The notes below the pieces were generated by a model. That model was not told the DNA's origin and did no database searches. It saw only the letters and a list, made by a program, of their open reading frames with translations. Position numbers and translations under genes: made by a program. A stretch of 64,000 nucleotides of DNA from CAVZZV01 sp963779845 (lineage in GTDB: Bacteria; Bacteroidota; Bacteroidia; Bacteroidales; GCA-2748055). The stretch lies in contig CAVZZV010000001.1 in NCBI GenBank assembly GCA_963779845.1, forward strand, positions 558,001 to 622,000, written 5' to 3'. This document shows, piece after piece, positions 37,386-47,851 of the stretch (within the stretch, counting starts at the first letter, position 1; each line of letters begins with the position of its first letter).

Positions 37386-37877
37386 TCAATACTTCATCAC
37401 TCTTATTATAACGGGCATTTTCGTATAGGATAGTTGCTCCGGAGCGGTGTCAAAAATCACGGCATAGCTGCCTTCAACAGCAAGTTCCTTAACAGCTTTA
37501 TATACTTCATCCTGTATTGGTTTAACCAGTTCCTGACGTTTTTGAAAAAGAGTACCTTCAGGTCCGAAATATTTTCTTTGCATATCTTTTATCTCCTTTT
37601 CCTTAGCTACGATTTCATCTTCTTTTTTAACTTTCTGTTCATCTGTCATCAGGACTTTTTCATTCTGAAAGCTTTTGTACAATTTCTCGACATCGGTATA
37701 CATTCCTTCAATTTCAGCTTCATATTCTTTGGATAATTTATCCATCTGATCGGTTGCTGCCTTATATGACGGAATCCTGTCAAGGATATATTCCGTATCG
37801 ACAAAAGCGAATTTTTGCGAAAAACCTGCCCCGATAAAAAGAAAACCAAGGGCAATGGCTAAAAATACTTTTTGCAT
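37386..37877 (-). CDS. OmpH/Skp-like periplasmic chaperone (first copy)
   Basis: A 163-residue protein with signal peptide MQKVFLAIALGFLFIGAGFSQ. The mature N-terminus FAFVDTEYILDRIPSYK is the OmpH signature, followed by a Lys/Glu-rich coiled-coil arm from about 45 to 115. It directly follows bamA and would deliver unfolded outer-membrane proteins to it. Confidence 0.92.
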   Translation of the reverse strand: MQKVFLAIALGFLFIGAGFSQKFAFVDTEYILDRIPSYKAATDQMDKLSKEYEAEIEGMYTDVEKLYKSFQNEKVLMTDEQKVKKEDEIVAKEKEIKDMQRKYFGPEGTLFQKRQELVKPIQDEVYKAVKELAVEGSYAVIFDTAPEQLSYTKMPVIIRVMKY

Positions 37878-37903
37878 GATTTCAATTTTTTTAGTTTAAC
37901 AAT

Positions 37904-40407
37904 TTAAAATTGCTGGCCAATGGTAAAATGGAACTGACCTTTATTGGCACTGGGCTTTCCGGGGATTTCATCAAATCCGTATCCCCAGTCAACTCCAAGT
38001 AATCCAAACATCGGAAGAAAAGCACTGAAGGCCCACACCTGCAGATCGTTTTAATCAGGAAGGGGTTAAACTGGTCTATAGAATACCAGGCATTCCCGCC
38101 TTCAAGAAAAACCAGTCCGAAAACCGTTGCGGATGGGTTCAGAGTAAAGGGATAACGGATTTCAAGTGTTAACTTGTTATATACGTTACCGGATTTACTT
38201 CCGTTAATAACTGGGGTCAAAGAACCATTTTCATAACCGCGAAGCGCGATGGTTTCCCTTCCGTATAGGCTGTAGCCCGTAAGTCCATCGCCACCAAGAT
38301 CAAAGCCTTCGAAGGGCGAAGGCCCGATATCCGGATTGTAATGTCCAAGATATCCAAAATGTGCACGGGTGTACATTACCAAATTCCCTGCCAAAGTTGT
38401 ATACCAGTCTGCCTTAAAAATCCACTTATGGTATTCGATCCATTTATATTTCACCTCCTCTTCAGCATTTTTATAATCAATGCTGCTTAAAAGTGAGTAT
38501 GGTGGAGTAATCTGGAGTCCAAGGCTGAATGAGGACCCGTAACGCGGATAAATAGGCTGGCTAACAGAACTACGGCCGAATGTTGTTTTATATGCTATAT
38601 TATTCGATGAACCGTTACTGAAAAGAAAGCCGGTCCAATCTTCCAATTTATACCGCTGATAGCTTAACTCATTATAGAGGGTGAAGAAATCGTCAGGCCA
38701 TTTAAGCCTTTTCCCTATGCCAATGGAGGCTCCGGAAATTTTAATGAACTTATCGCTGGAAATCCCGTCGCGCAAATAGGAATAATAGCCATCATTCATT
38801 ATAGTATGATAAAATGAAACGGAGAAGGAATTAGGTTTCTTTCCGCCAAACCAGGGTTCTACAAAAGAAAGATTATATGCCTGATAGAATTTCCCGTTCG
38901 ATTGGGCACGGAGACTTAAAGTCTGCCCATCACCCGAGGGAACAGGCTTGTACATATTTAAGTTAAATAAATTTTTAATGGAGAAATTGGAAAAACGAAG
39001 TCCTATGGTACCAACAAGCATGCCCATTCCCCATCCTCCGGAAACTTCCAATTGGTCGTTGGCTTTTTCCACCAGTTTGTAACGTAGGTCCACAGTACCT
39101 TCCCTTGGATTAGGTATTGGTTCGGGCTCGATTTTTTCAGGATCAAAATGGCCCAGCTGAGCAAGTTCCCGAACAGTTCGGATAATATCGGATTTACTGA
39201 AGAGGTCGCCCGGATTGGTTCTCAATTCCCGACGAACAACATGTTCATTCGTTTTCGTATTTCCTTCTATGATCACCGAACTAATCGTAGCCTGCTTGCC
39301 CTCGTAGATCCTCATTTCAAAATCGATCGTGTCATTATAAATCCGCGTTTCCACAGGATCTATATCGGAAAAAAGGTACCCATTATCCAGATATAAGGAG
39401 TGCACCGCATCTTCGTCAGCGAGAAGCCGTTTATCCAGGACAGAACGGTCAAAAACATCTCCTTTTTTGATCCCCAGAACTCTGGACAATTGCTCGTTTA
39501 GATATTTAGTATTTCCAATCCACTTTATATTTCCGAAATAATATCTATCGCCTTCATAGAGATCAATATTTAGTTTGATCCTGTCTTCTGAAAATTTTTC
39601 TATGGAGTCATTCAGTATCTTCGCATCCCGGTATCCATTCTCATTATAAAATTCAATCAGCTTTTCCTTATCTTCTTTGTAATCTTTTTTATTAAGCTTT
39701 GACGATTTGAAAATATTAAGATCCCGCTGTTTTGTTTTCTTCATGGTTTTTCTTAGCCGTTTATCAGAAAAAACCTCGTTTCCCCTAAAAACAATTTCTT
39801 CAATTTTCACTTTTTTATTTTTCTCCACATCCACATAGAGTCTTACCATATTAACCCTGACAGTATCGGTTTCCTCCCGGATTTTAATTTCCGTATTAAG
39901 GAAACCCTTTTCGACATAGTGGTCCCTTACAATCCTCCGGATATTGTTCAATACATCATCGGTTACCTGACTGCCTGTGCGGACATTCAACTTTTCCATG
40001 AGATCTTCGGTTTCTGATTTATTGATCCCGTTAATCTTTATCCCGGCCAACCTTGGACGCTCTTTCAGGTAAATATCAAGCCATATTTTGCCATCCTCGA
40101 TTTTGGTAGCAGATATTTTAACATCGGCGAATAGGCCCTGTTTCCAGAATTTTTCAACCACTTTGGTTATATCTGTCCCGGGGACGGTTATAGTTTTTCC
40201 GGGAATGAGACCGGAAAGGCCTATGAGGGCTTCCTTTTGTATGAATTCTATTCCAGAAACCGTAATTTCGGCAATTTCATATTCCTGTGGAAAGCTGTAA
40301 TCAATTACCGGGATGTTGTCGTACTGAATCACTGCAGAATCTTTCTGGGCATTTAAAATAAACGACAAGCTAATACCAAGAACTAAAAGAATATTTTTTT
40401 TGAACAT
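37904..40407 (-). CDS. bamA: BamA outer-membrane assembly factor (frameshifted near the C-terminus)
   Basis: The central subunit of the BAM complex, about 833 residues when restored. A signal peptide (ending LNAQ) precedes POTRA repeats to about residue 440 and a C-terminal barrel. As sequenced, translation runs off-frame after VFLEGGNAWYSIDQFNPFLI and stops at 37891. Removing one base from the TTTT at 38049-38052 and one near 38027 restores FLPMFGLLGVDWGYGFDEIP and an end GQFHFTIGQQF, the canonical barrel signal with terminal Phe, stopping at 37904. As an essential gene, it is almost certainly intact in the organism. It lies between uppS and the ompH pair. Confidence 0.93.
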
Positions 40408-40415
40408 TAGATTTC

Positions 40416-41171
40416 TTAATTTACAGATTCGGTGTTTACGGGCCTTGAGACCATCCCAAAGCGTCTTTCTCTTTTCTGGAAATCCAGAATTGCATCAAAG
40501 AAATCTTCTTTTCTAAAATCCGGCCATAAAACCTGGGTAAAATACAACTCGGTATAGGCGATTTGCCATAGTAAAAAATTACTTATCCTAAGCTCCCCAC
40601 TTGTCCTGATAAGCAATTCAGGGTCAGGAATTTCTGAAGTGTTCAAGTGTTGGATAAAGGTATCGCAGGAAATATCTTCCGGTTCAAGTTGATTATTTTT
40701 TACTTCAAGGGCAATTTTTCTCATCGTGTCCAATATCTCCCATCTTCCGCTATAACTTAACGCGAGTACCAGGGTAAGGCCTGAATTGATGCTTGTTTCC
40801 CGGATAGCTGCTTCGAGTTCATTATTCACTTTGGGGGGCAGACTTCCACGATCGCCTATAGCAATAAGACGTACATTGTTCTTGTTTAGGGTAACCATCT
40901 CGTTTTTTATTGTTTGAACGAGAAGGCCCATCAGCGCTTCAATTTCCTCTTTGGGACGGTTCCAGTTTTCGGTGGAAAAGGCATACATGGTAAGGTATAA
41001 AATACCAAGTTCTGCGGCCGCTTCTACGGTTTCACGAACAGCTACTACCCCATTCCTGTGACCAAAAATCCTTTCATTCCCGTGGCGCTGGGCCCATCTT
41101 CCATTTCCATCCATGATGATGGCCACATGCCGGGGCAATTTACTTTTATCTATACTATCCATTCGTGCCAT
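40416..41171 (-). CDS. uppS: Undecaprenyl diphosphate synthase (cis-isoprenyl transferase)
   Basis: A 251-residue cytosolic prenyltransferase making the lipid carrier for peptidoglycan and O-antigen. Catalytic Asp21 lies in IIMDGNGRWAQ. YAFSTENWNRP and the C-terminal RTSGELRISNFLLWQIAYTE are family motifs. The start may be Met1 or Met4. It is 8 bases upstream of bamA, in the usual uppS-bamA order. Confidence 0.96.
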   Translation of the reverse strand: MARMDSIDKSKLPRHVAIIMDGNGRWAQRHGNERIFGHRNGVVAVRETVEAAAELGILYLTMYAFSTENWNRPKEEIEALMGLLVQTIKNEMVTLNKNNVRLIAIGDRGSLPPKVNNELEAAIRETSINSGLTLVLALSYSGRWEILDTMRKIALEVKNNQLEPEDISCDTFIQHLNTSEIPDPELLIRTSGELRISNFLLWQIAYTELYFTQVLWPDFRKEDFFDAILDFQKRERRFGMVSRPVNTESVN

Positions 41172-41180
41172 AATTAAATA

Positions 41181-41855
41181 CTAGTCATAAGTGGGGCAAT
41201 CCTCCCGATAATTAAAAATTTTATAGGTTATGAAAAACCCTGCAAAGTTATACCAGTCTTTGTTACCAAACAAGGGTTTATTATCATCGGGTAATTTGTT
41301 TTCAATACCGTCTATAAAATCATAAAATGTTTTCCTGGAGCTTAGCTCAACCCCGGCACTAAGCTTTTTCCCGGCATTGAATTTAAACCCAACCCCAAAG
41401 GGAAGGGTAAAATGGCTGTTCGCTGGTACTGTAGAGCTCAGCACCAAATGATAACCTAAGCCGCCTGTCATGTATAATGAATAGGGCATTCTCCGATTAG
41501 CGGTCTGATAAGGGATGAAATTGAATTCGTACATGGCTGCAAGATCCACATAGGTTCCCTGAAACCTCGCATTGCGGGAAATGAGTTCCGGATTTGAAAA
41601 ATCGAGCGCATCAGCACTTAATTTATGATAAATCCCTGTCAGGCGCAATGATGTCCTTGGATTAAAATTATAGCGATACAGTGGTCCAAGGGCAATCTGT
41701 GGTGAGTAAAAATGGCTGGATGGATTGATATCGCCCATATAATAGGATGTTCCTGCAAAAAATCCGATATCGGACTTCCTTTGGGCAAGGAGGCCGCGGT
41801 CTGTTAAGAAGATGGCTGCCAGAAAAATAAAGGCAAGTCGAACGAAATGGAGCAT
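41181..41855 (-). CDS. DUF6089 outer-membrane beta-barrel protein (downstream copy)
   Basis: A 224-residue predicted outer-membrane protein. The open frame extends upstream to 42029, but the start at 41855 is preferred: it gives a signal peptide (MLHFVRLAFIFLAAIFL..., ending LLAQ) and avoids a long overlap with the preceding gene. The mature part alternates aromatic and polar residues, with GFFAGTSYYMGDINP early and FAGFFITYKIFNYR late, typical of an eight-stranded barrel. Similar to its upstream neighbour, so the pair likely arose by duplication. Function unknown. Confidence 0.82.
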   Translation of the reverse strand: MLHFVRLAFIFLAAIFLTDRGLLAQRKSDIGFFAGTSYYMGDINPSSHFYSPQIALGPLYRYNFNPRTSLRLTGIYHKLSADALDFSNPELISRNARFQGTYVDLAAMYEFNFIPYQTANRRMPYSLYMTGGLGYHLVLSSTVPANSHFTLPFGVGFKFNAGKKLSAGVELSSRKTFYDFIDGIENKLPDDNKPLFGNKDWYNFAGFFITYKIFNYREDCPTYD

Positions 41856-41862
41856 GAATTTT

Positions 41863-42633
41863 TTAACGTCTGTAATACCCGGACCGTAATAGAGGCCTTC
41901 CCTGTCGGTCATTCCTGATCTTGTAGATAACGTTGAAGACACCAATATAATAGGTGTCTTTATGATCCGAAAACTTTGAAGTATATCCATCAATAAAATC
42001 CGTTGTTGTAAATCTGCGCCCAAGTTCAAGTCCTAATGACCAGTTGGCATCTATAGATAATTTCAGGCCAAGGCCGACCGGTATAACGGCCCCAAACTTA
42101 GTGAAATTATCTTCAAATACCGTTTCAAAATCTTCTTGTGGTTTAGGATTGAAAAAAACACCCCCTAATCCTCCAAAAACATAGATATAAAACCGGGAGT
42201 AATTATTGACCATCCCTCTCTTGTTGAACAAGGCAGAGGAGGCAAGGCCTCTTCCCTCTGAAAGAAGATAATACTCAAACTGCAAAGAGGGTTCAAAAAT
42301 TGTGGACGAGAAGGCATAATTTCTGGCATCGTTCCTGGAACCGACATCATTTGCCGTCACAAAGCCATAAACCATATTAAACTTCAGTGCCATATCGGAA
42401 TCAAGTTTGTACCTGAGTCCCAGTACAATGGAGGGTCTGGAGTACTCTAACTGGATATCTTTGAATCCCATCGCTGTATTTGTCCCGGAAAATCCTCCGA
42501 TATCCCCGTAAAAACTGGTCACCCCTATACCTGCATAAGGCTCATATCTTCTTAATCTCCAACGCTGTGCATGGCTTAGCAAGGGAATGATCACCATTAG
42601 CAGTATTAAGAAAAGCTTTGCTCTGTTGTACAT
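41863..42633 (-). CDS. DUF6089 outer-membrane beta-barrel protein (upstream copy)
   Basis: A 256-residue protein with signal peptide ending near SHAQ. YEPYAGIGVTSFYGDIGG is a close counterpart of the opening of the neighbouring copy, followed by amphipathic strands and a C-terminal YYIGVFNVIYKIR strand. In this phylum these genes sit next to uppS-bamA, so a link to outer-membrane assembly is plausible but unproven. A TAAATTTG element 22 bases upstream is the likely promoter for the run toward bamA. Confidence 0.85.
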   Translation of the reverse strand: MYNRAKLFLILLMVIIPLLSHAQRWRLRRYEPYAGIGVTSFYGDIGGFSGTNTAMGFKDIQLEYSRPSIVLGLRYKLDSDMALKFNMVYGFVTANDVGSRNDARNYAFSSTIFEPSLQFEYYLLSEGRGLASSALFNKRGMVNNYSRFYIYVFGGLGGVFFNPKPQEDFETVFEDNFTKFGAVIPVGLGLKLSIDANWSLGLELGRRFTTTDFIDGYTSKFSDHKDTYYIGVFNVIYKIRNDRQGRPLLRSGYYRR

Positions 42634-42655
42634 ACGCCTTAGGGTAAATGATTTA

Positions 42656-42663
42656 CAAATTTA
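42656..42663 (-). promoter_or_regulatory. Bacteroidota -7 element for the DUF6089-uppS-bamA run (TAAATTTG)
   Basis: Exact minus-strand TAnnTTTG, 22 bases before the first DUF6089 start. No good -33 seen. Genes from here to 36740 are closely spaced on one strand. Confidence 0.5.
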
Positions 42664-42727
42664 AAAATTAATCGGGAAAATCCCAGTACCGCGAGAAAAT
42701 TCGTGAATTATTCTAAACCCATGAATT

Positions 42728-43606
42728 CTAATTCCGCCTGTCTGCCCCCCACATCAACTTATTACGCAAGGTATTGTAAAAATTTTGTTTAGGAAAATTG
42801 ACTATTTTTGCACAATAGGGTGCACGCGCAATATACAGTTCGGTGTCCGTATCGACCTCATACGACCGGGAATCAATCGCCACAAGGTATTTTTCGCTTC
42901 GGGATACAATCTTCAATCTGATCGTTATACTGTCCGGAATAACCAGGGGCCGAACAGTAAGGTTATGAGGTGAAATGGGTGATATAATCAGGCTTTCGGA
43001 ACCGGGATAAACAATGGGCCCGCCAACACTCAGGGAGTAGGCCGTTGAGCCGGTCGGGGTAGAGATTATTAATCCATCAGCCCAATATGAGTTTAAAAAT
43101 TCACCGTCGAGCTCCGCCTGAATGGTAATCATGGAAATACTCTTTTTATGAATGGTGATCTCATTCAGGGCGGTATTGATTTGTCCAAGGGAACCTATAC
43201 TCGTATCAAGACTGATCAGGGATCTTTCCTCGATGGTGTAGTTGTCATTAAAAAGCATGTCAAGGGATTCTTCTATATCGTCCCTGGAAATGTTGGCCAG
43301 GAAGCCCAGGCGTCCTGTATTGATACCAATTACAGGGATACCCTTTTCTCCGGCAAGTCGTACTGACTCCAGAAAAGTTCCATCACCCCCCAGAGAAAAA
43401 AGGAACTTCACCCCTTGAGGGATTCCTCCGTCGTGGTCAAAATAATGGAAGTCACTCACTGAAAATCCGGCTTTGTTATGAAGAAATTCAGCGAAAGTAT
43501 GATGGACATACAATTCACAATGGCTTTCTTTTAACTTGAGGAAAAGTGACTGAATTTTGGGAAGAAAATCCATATTGAATTCTATTCCATAGATGGCAAT
43601 CTTCAT
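42728..43606 (-). CDS. nadK: NAD kinase
   Basis: A 292-residue enzyme phosphorylating NAD to NADP. GGDGT at 73-77 with catalytic Asp75 is the ATP-binding motif, and TPTGSTAYSLSVGGP is the glycine-rich NAD site; ALNEITIHK is also present. It follows the CBS-domain gene by 9 bases, a conserved pairing in the phylum. Confidence 0.95.
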   Translation of the reverse strand: MKIAIYGIEFNMDFLPKIQSLFLKLKESHCELYVHHTFAEFLHNKAGFSVSDFHYFDHDGGIPQGVKFLFSLGGDGTFLESVRLAGEKGIPVIGINTGRLGFLANISRDDIEESLDMLFNDNYTIEERSLISLDTSIGSLGQINTALNEITIHKKSISMITIQAELDGEFLNSYWADGLIISTPTGSTAYSLSVGGPIVYPGSESLIISPISPHNLTVRPLVIPDSITIRLKIVSRSEKYLVAIDSRSYEVDTDTELYIARAPYCAKIVNFPKQNFYNTLRNKLMWGADRRN

Positions 43607-43615
43607 ACCTGTTGA

Positions 43616-44281
43616 TTAGACATTTAAATATCGCATAAAAAGGGCATACCTATCCTGATAAAGATCCTCTTCCTCATCCTCTCTCATATAGGAGGCTATA
43701 ATATCGTATTCATAACGTTCAAAAGTACGCATTATTGAAGTAATATCTGTTCGGTTGATCTTGAGGGTTACTGAGACCTTCGTGGAATCCTTGGGTGAAG
43801 AGAGGTACAGGCTGAGAATTTTCGCATCATTGCTTTCTACAATTTGTGAAATTTCGGAAAGGGAATAATCAATCTCGCTGAGGGATAAGACTAATATTCC
43901 ACCAGGATGCTTCAATGCAAATAGGTCACCGAAGTGATCTACAAGATCGCTTGATGTGATGAGTCCCAGATAATTATTCTTTAAATCCAGAACCGGGACC
44001 ACTGATAAATTTAGCCGGGATGTCAATTCTATAACTTCATATATATGTTGATTTTCCGTCACAAAAGGGCTAAACAGGGAAAGTTTATGTGCCCCGATGG
44101 GCTCATCCACCATATTCATGTTATAAATATCCTTATCGCTTATAAGCCCGAGAAATTCACGCTCATTGACAATAGGAAGATGGGATATTTTAAAAATATC
44201 CATCCAGGACAATGCCTGTACTGCGCTGTCTGAGGTCCTTAGCGCGGGAACCACATCCGACATTAAATCTTTAGCAAGCAT
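43616..44281 (-). CDS. CBS-pair protein with C-terminal ACT-like domain
   Basis: A 221-residue cytoplasmic protein. Two CBS motifs occupy about 1-125 (AKDLMSDVVPALRTSDSAVQ; HIYEVIELTSRLNLSVVPVL), forming a pair that usually binds adenine nucleotides. Residues about 128-200 (GGILVLSLSEIDYSLSEIS, then TLKINRTD) look ACT-like. It precedes nadK, so a sensor role tied to nucleotide state is attractive but inferential. Confidence 0.82.
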   Translation of the reverse strand: MLAKDLMSDVVPALRTSDSAVQALSWMDIFKISHLPIVNEREFLGLISDKDIYNMNMVDEPIGAHKLSLFSPFVTENQHIYEVIELTSRLNLSVVPVLDLKNNYLGLITSSDLVDHFGDLFALKHPGGILVLSLSEIDYSLSEISQIVESNDAKILSLYLSSPKDSTKVSVTLKINRTDITSIMRTFERYEYDIIASYMREDEEEDLYQDRYALFMRYLNV

Positions 44282-44309
44282 AAATACCTCAAATTTTTAA
44301 TATAAAGTC

Positions 44310-44317
44310 TACCTTTG
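44310..44317 (+). promoter_or_regulatory. Bacteroidota -7 element of pdxJ (TACCTTTG)
   Basis: Exact TAnnTTTG ending 26 bases before the pdxJ ATG, in the 62-base region shared with the divergent CBS gene. Confidence 0.5.
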
Positions 44318-44343
44318 CAATATAACGAATACCTCTTTAAAAT

Positions 44344-45057
44344 ATGACAAGATTAAGCGTAAATATAAATAAAATTGCAACATTAAGAAATTCACGTGGC
44401 GGCAAGTACCCTGATGTGGTTAAGGCCGCTATCGATTGTGAAAAATTCGGAGCTGAAGGGATTACGGTGCATCCCAGGCCGGATGAGAGACATATTCGCT
44501 ATCAGGATGTAAGGGATATCAAGAAAATAATCACAACCGAATTCAATATTGAAGGATACCCCACTTCCTCCTTTCTTGATCTGATTTTTGAAGTAATGCC
44601 AGACCAGGTCACCCTTGTTCCAGATCCTCCCGAAGCGCTGACTTCCTCTGAAGGCTGGGATACAATTAAACATAAAGATTTTCTGGTGGAGATTATTTCA
44701 ACTATTAAATCCAAAGGGATCCGCACTTCAATCTTTACAGGAACGGTTGAGGGGATAATTGAAAGTGCCGCAAAGACTGGCACAGACCGGATCGAACTCT
44801 ATACCGAACCTTACGCTACTAATTTCCCTAAGGACAGGGAATTGGCTATAAGGGATTTTATTCTGGCTGCAAAAAAAGCATCTGGTGTTGGATTGGGAAT
44901 CAATGCAGGACATGACCTTAACCTGGACAATTTAAAATTCTTTAACGAAAATATACCCGGTTTGTTGGAGGTTTCGATTGGCCATGCATTGATTTCGGAT
45001 GCCATTTACCTGGGATTGGAGAATACAATACAGTTGTATAAAAGACAATTGATATAA
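44344..45057 (+). CDS. pdxJ: Pyridoxine 5'-phosphate synthase
   Basis: A 237-residue TIM-barrel enzyme condensing 1-deoxyxylulose 5-phosphate with 3-amino-2-oxopropyl phosphate. RLSVNINKIATLRNSRGG opens the family, HPRPDERHIRYQDV is the phosphate-site loop, and GLGINAGHDLNLDNL near the C-terminus is diagnostic. It marks the DXP-dependent vitamin B6 route. A hydrolase gene follows after 55 bases. Confidence 0.95.
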   Translation: MTRLSVNINKIATLRNSRGGKYPDVVKAAIDCEKFGAEGITVHPRPDERHIRYQDVRDIKKIITTEFNIEGYPTSSFLDLIFEVMPDQVTLVPDPPEALTSSEGWDTIKHKDFLVEIISTIKSKGIRTSIFTGTVEGIIESAAKTGTDRIELYTEPYATNFPKDRELAIRDFILAAKKASGVGLGINAGHDLNLDNLKFFNENIPGLLEVSIGHALISDAIYLGLENTIQLYKRQLI

Positions 45058-45112
45058 TAAAATTTTCCCGGTAACCGCAAAGTTCGGAAGGGAAGGTTTA
45101 ACTCAAATATAA

Positions 45113-45923
45113 ATGGATTTATTCTACAGAAAATATGGTGAAGGTACCCCAATAATTATTGTTCATGGCCTGTATGGATCTTCCGACAACTGGGTAACGA
45201 TTGGCAAGGAATTAGCATCCGACCATGAAGTTTTCATTATAGATCAGCGAAATCATGGGAGGTCTCCCCATTCGCAAGAACATAACTATAGGCTCATGAA
45301 AAATGACCTCCTTAGTTTCATGGATAAAATGAAACTTTCCAAAGCACACCTTATTGGCCATTCCATGGGAGGAAAAACCATTATGTTTTTCGCGGCAGAT
45401 TATCCGGAGAGGATTGCCTCCCTGGTGGTTGTGGATATTTCACCAGGATCCTACAGAAGCCTTGACCAACCCTCCGCCCAGACTGTCGATCATCTGAATA
45501 TCATCACTGCCATGATGAATATTGATCTTTCAAAGGCTGGTTCCCGCAAGGACATTGACACCCAACTTAAAGATACAATCCACTCCAAAAGAATCAGACA
45601 GTTCCTGCTAAAAAATCGTAGAACGGAAAGATCAGGAAAATTTCCGCTGGCAGATCAACCTGTCCGCTCTCCGGGATTCCATGCCGGCTATTCTGGATGG
45701 GCTGGATCCTGAACAATTTGAAAAGGGCAAGGGAATTACCGGCTTTCCGGTCCTTTTCATCCGAGGGGAGAATTCCCAGTACATCAATGAACAAGACTAT
45801 CCGCTTATAAAGACCATTTTTCCGATGGCCGATATAGTGAGTATCCCCAATGCCGGGCATTGGGTACACGCTGAGCAACAGGAATCGTTTTTGAAAAATG
45901 TGAAGTATTTTTTAAAGAGATAA
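45113..45923 (+). CDS. Alpha/beta hydrolase, YbfF-like esterase (frameshifted)
   Basis: Restored length about 269 residues. Nucleophile elbow GHSMGG, oxyanion segment VHGLYGSSDNW and the late His in AGHWVHAEQ define an alpha/beta hydrolase of the YbfF acyl-CoA esterase type. The frame is broken near 45617 by one extra base; removing it gives LLKNVERKDQENFRWQINL and joins cleanly to DSMPAILDGLDPEQF. Substrate unknown. Located between pdxJ and manA, same strand. Confidence 0.83.
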
Positions 45924-45978
45924 AATCGATTAAATCCATATCTACTGAACAATACAGCGCATTTTAAAATTTAAACTT

Positions 45979-45986
45979 TACCTTTG
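45979..45986 (+). promoter_or_regulatory. Bacteroidota -7 element before manA (TACCTTTG)
   Basis: Exact TAnnTTTG match 60 bases before the manA ATG, the same octamer as at pdxJ. No clear -33. Confidence 0.45.
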
Positions 45987-46046
45987 TCCCTACACATAAA
46001 ACTACAAATTTCCCTTTAAAAGCAATTTAATAATGATAAAATACCG

Positions 46047-47031
46047 ATGAATGAATTATATCCTTTGAAATTCCACCCTATTCTTAAGGATAAAATCTGG
46101 GGGGGCTCTAAATTGAGAACCGTCCTCCATAAAAAGGAGGCCGGGGACAAAGCCGGGGAAAGCTGGGAAATTTCCAGTTATGAAAACGACCAATCTTTAG
46201 TAGCCAATGGATTTTTGCAGGGGAACAATCTGGAAGAACTCATTGAAATTTACATGGGCGACCTGGTCGGGGATAAAATCTATGAAAAATTCGGGTTGGT
46301 CTTTCCCTTACTTATAAAATTTATCCATGCGGAGGATATCCTCAGCATACAGGTGCACCCGGACGATGAGACTGCCATTCCAAAGCATTCCTCTTTCGGA
46401 AAAACAGAAATGTGGTATATCGTCGATTCTGATCCCGGGGCCAGCCTGATTGCTGGTTTCAATCGCGAAATGGATAAGAAAACCTATGCAGAGTACCTCG
46501 AAACGGGGAAGCTTGAAGAGATCATGAACTATGAAGAAGACCCATCCGGGGGATGTGTTTTTCGTGCCACCGGGGAGGGTACATGCCATTGGAGCCGGAA
46601 ATCTTGTTGGTAGAGATACAGCAAACTTCCGATCTCACTTACCGGATTTATGATTTCGACCGCAGGGACAGTCAAAACCATAAGCGTCCCCTGCATACGG
46701 AAGAAGCTATAGAAGTCATTGATTTTAAAAAATATTCATCCTATCGGGAAGATTATAAAGTAGTAAAGAACAAAGTCGTGAACGTCGTGGACTGCCCCTA
46801 CTTTACGACAAATGTCATGAAGTTTGACAAAGCTGTGGAAAAGGATTTCCATTTAATTGATTCGTTTGTAATATATATTTGTACAGAGGGAAAATCTGAT
46901 ATCCGTTTTGGATCCGCGGACCACGGTGGATATTGCAAAAGGGGACACAGTACTGGTTCCTGCAATGCTCAAAAATTTTGTACTGTACCCCGCAAGGTGA
47001 ATGTAATCTGATTGAAGTTTATGTTAAATAG
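46047..47031 (+). CDS. manA: Mannose-6-phosphate isomerase, type I (multiple frameshifts)
   Basis: A zinc enzyme interconverting mannose 6-phosphate and fructose 6-phosphate. Restored length is 326 residues. The N-terminal KDKIWGGSKL, the metal-site IQVHPDD and EMWYIV, and later LLVEIQQTSDLTYRIYDFDR are diagnostic. Four one-base insertions break the frame: in the G run at 46548-46552, near 46605, near 46908 and in the C run near 46990. Removing them gives VPPGRVHAIGAGN and an end GECNLIEVYVK with stop at 47029. The span minus four bases is an exact multiple of three. Confidence 0.87.
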
Positions 47032-47135
47032 TCTGTCCGGATTGTCGGGAGACCGGATCAGCTGGTTCCCAAAAATTTAGCGATCTCTTATAAGTTTAGA
47101 TTTCAGCGCATTTATGAAAAAATAGTCATCGTATC

Positions 47136-47731
47136 ATGATCATAAAAAAGGCCGAATTCATCAAAAGCAGCGCCAGTCCGGAAGAATGCCCAAAAACATC
47201 CCTTCCCGAATTTGCATTTATCGGAAGGTCCAATGTGGGGAAATCCTCCCTGATCAATTTATTAACTTCAAGAAATAACCTTGCCAAAACTTCCATCTCC
47301 CCTGGCAAAACAAGGCTGATCAACCATTTTCTGATCGATGAAACCTGGTACCTTGTTGATCTCCCCGGTTATGGTTACGCAAAAGTAAGCAAGAAGCAAC
47401 GGGCTGGATTTGGCCGGCTGATCGAAAACTATATCAGCAAAAGCAAATCACTTGAATGTGTTTTCATCTTGATCGATAGCCGCATTAAGCCCCAAAAAAA
47501 TGATCTGGATTTTATTACCTGGCTGGGTGTGAATGAGATACCATTTACCATAATATTCACGAAAACCGATAAACCCAACCAAAAAGAGCTTCTCCAGAAT
47601 ACAGATAATTTCAGGAAAGAACTATTAAAAGACTGGCAGGTCCTGCCAAAGGATATCATCAGTTCTTCGTCCAATGGACAGGTAAAGAAGAAATTCTGGA
47701 ATTTATCGCCAAAACCCTTCGCATTGAATAA
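47136..47731 (+). CDS. engB: Ribosome biogenesis GTPase EngB/YsxC (frameshifted at the 3' end)
   Basis: A GTPase needed for large-subunit assembly, about 198 residues when restored. G1 is GRSNVGKS (30-37), G3 DLPG (75-78) and G4 TKTD. The frame as sequenced runs to 47744, but a missing base near 47681 explains the odd tail: restoring it gives GKEEILEFIAKTLRIE with a stop at 47729. No transmembrane or extra domain. It lies between manA and prs. Confidence 0.92.
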
Positions 47732-47814
47732 ACAATCCATTTAAATATTACCCGAAGAATTTGAGAAAAAAAGAAAACTTTCAGAATTTGATTTCTTATT
47801 GCCTGAGGAATGTT

Positions 47815-47822
47815 TACATTTG
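47815..47822 (+). promoter_or_regulatory. Bacteroidota -7 element of prs (TACATTTG)
   Basis: Exact TAnnTTTG ending 29 bases before the chosen prs ATG. It also rules out the upstream ATG at 47810 as the start. Confidence 0.5.
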
Positions 47823-47851
47823 CATGCAAAAATTATCCTTTTCTTTGTACA

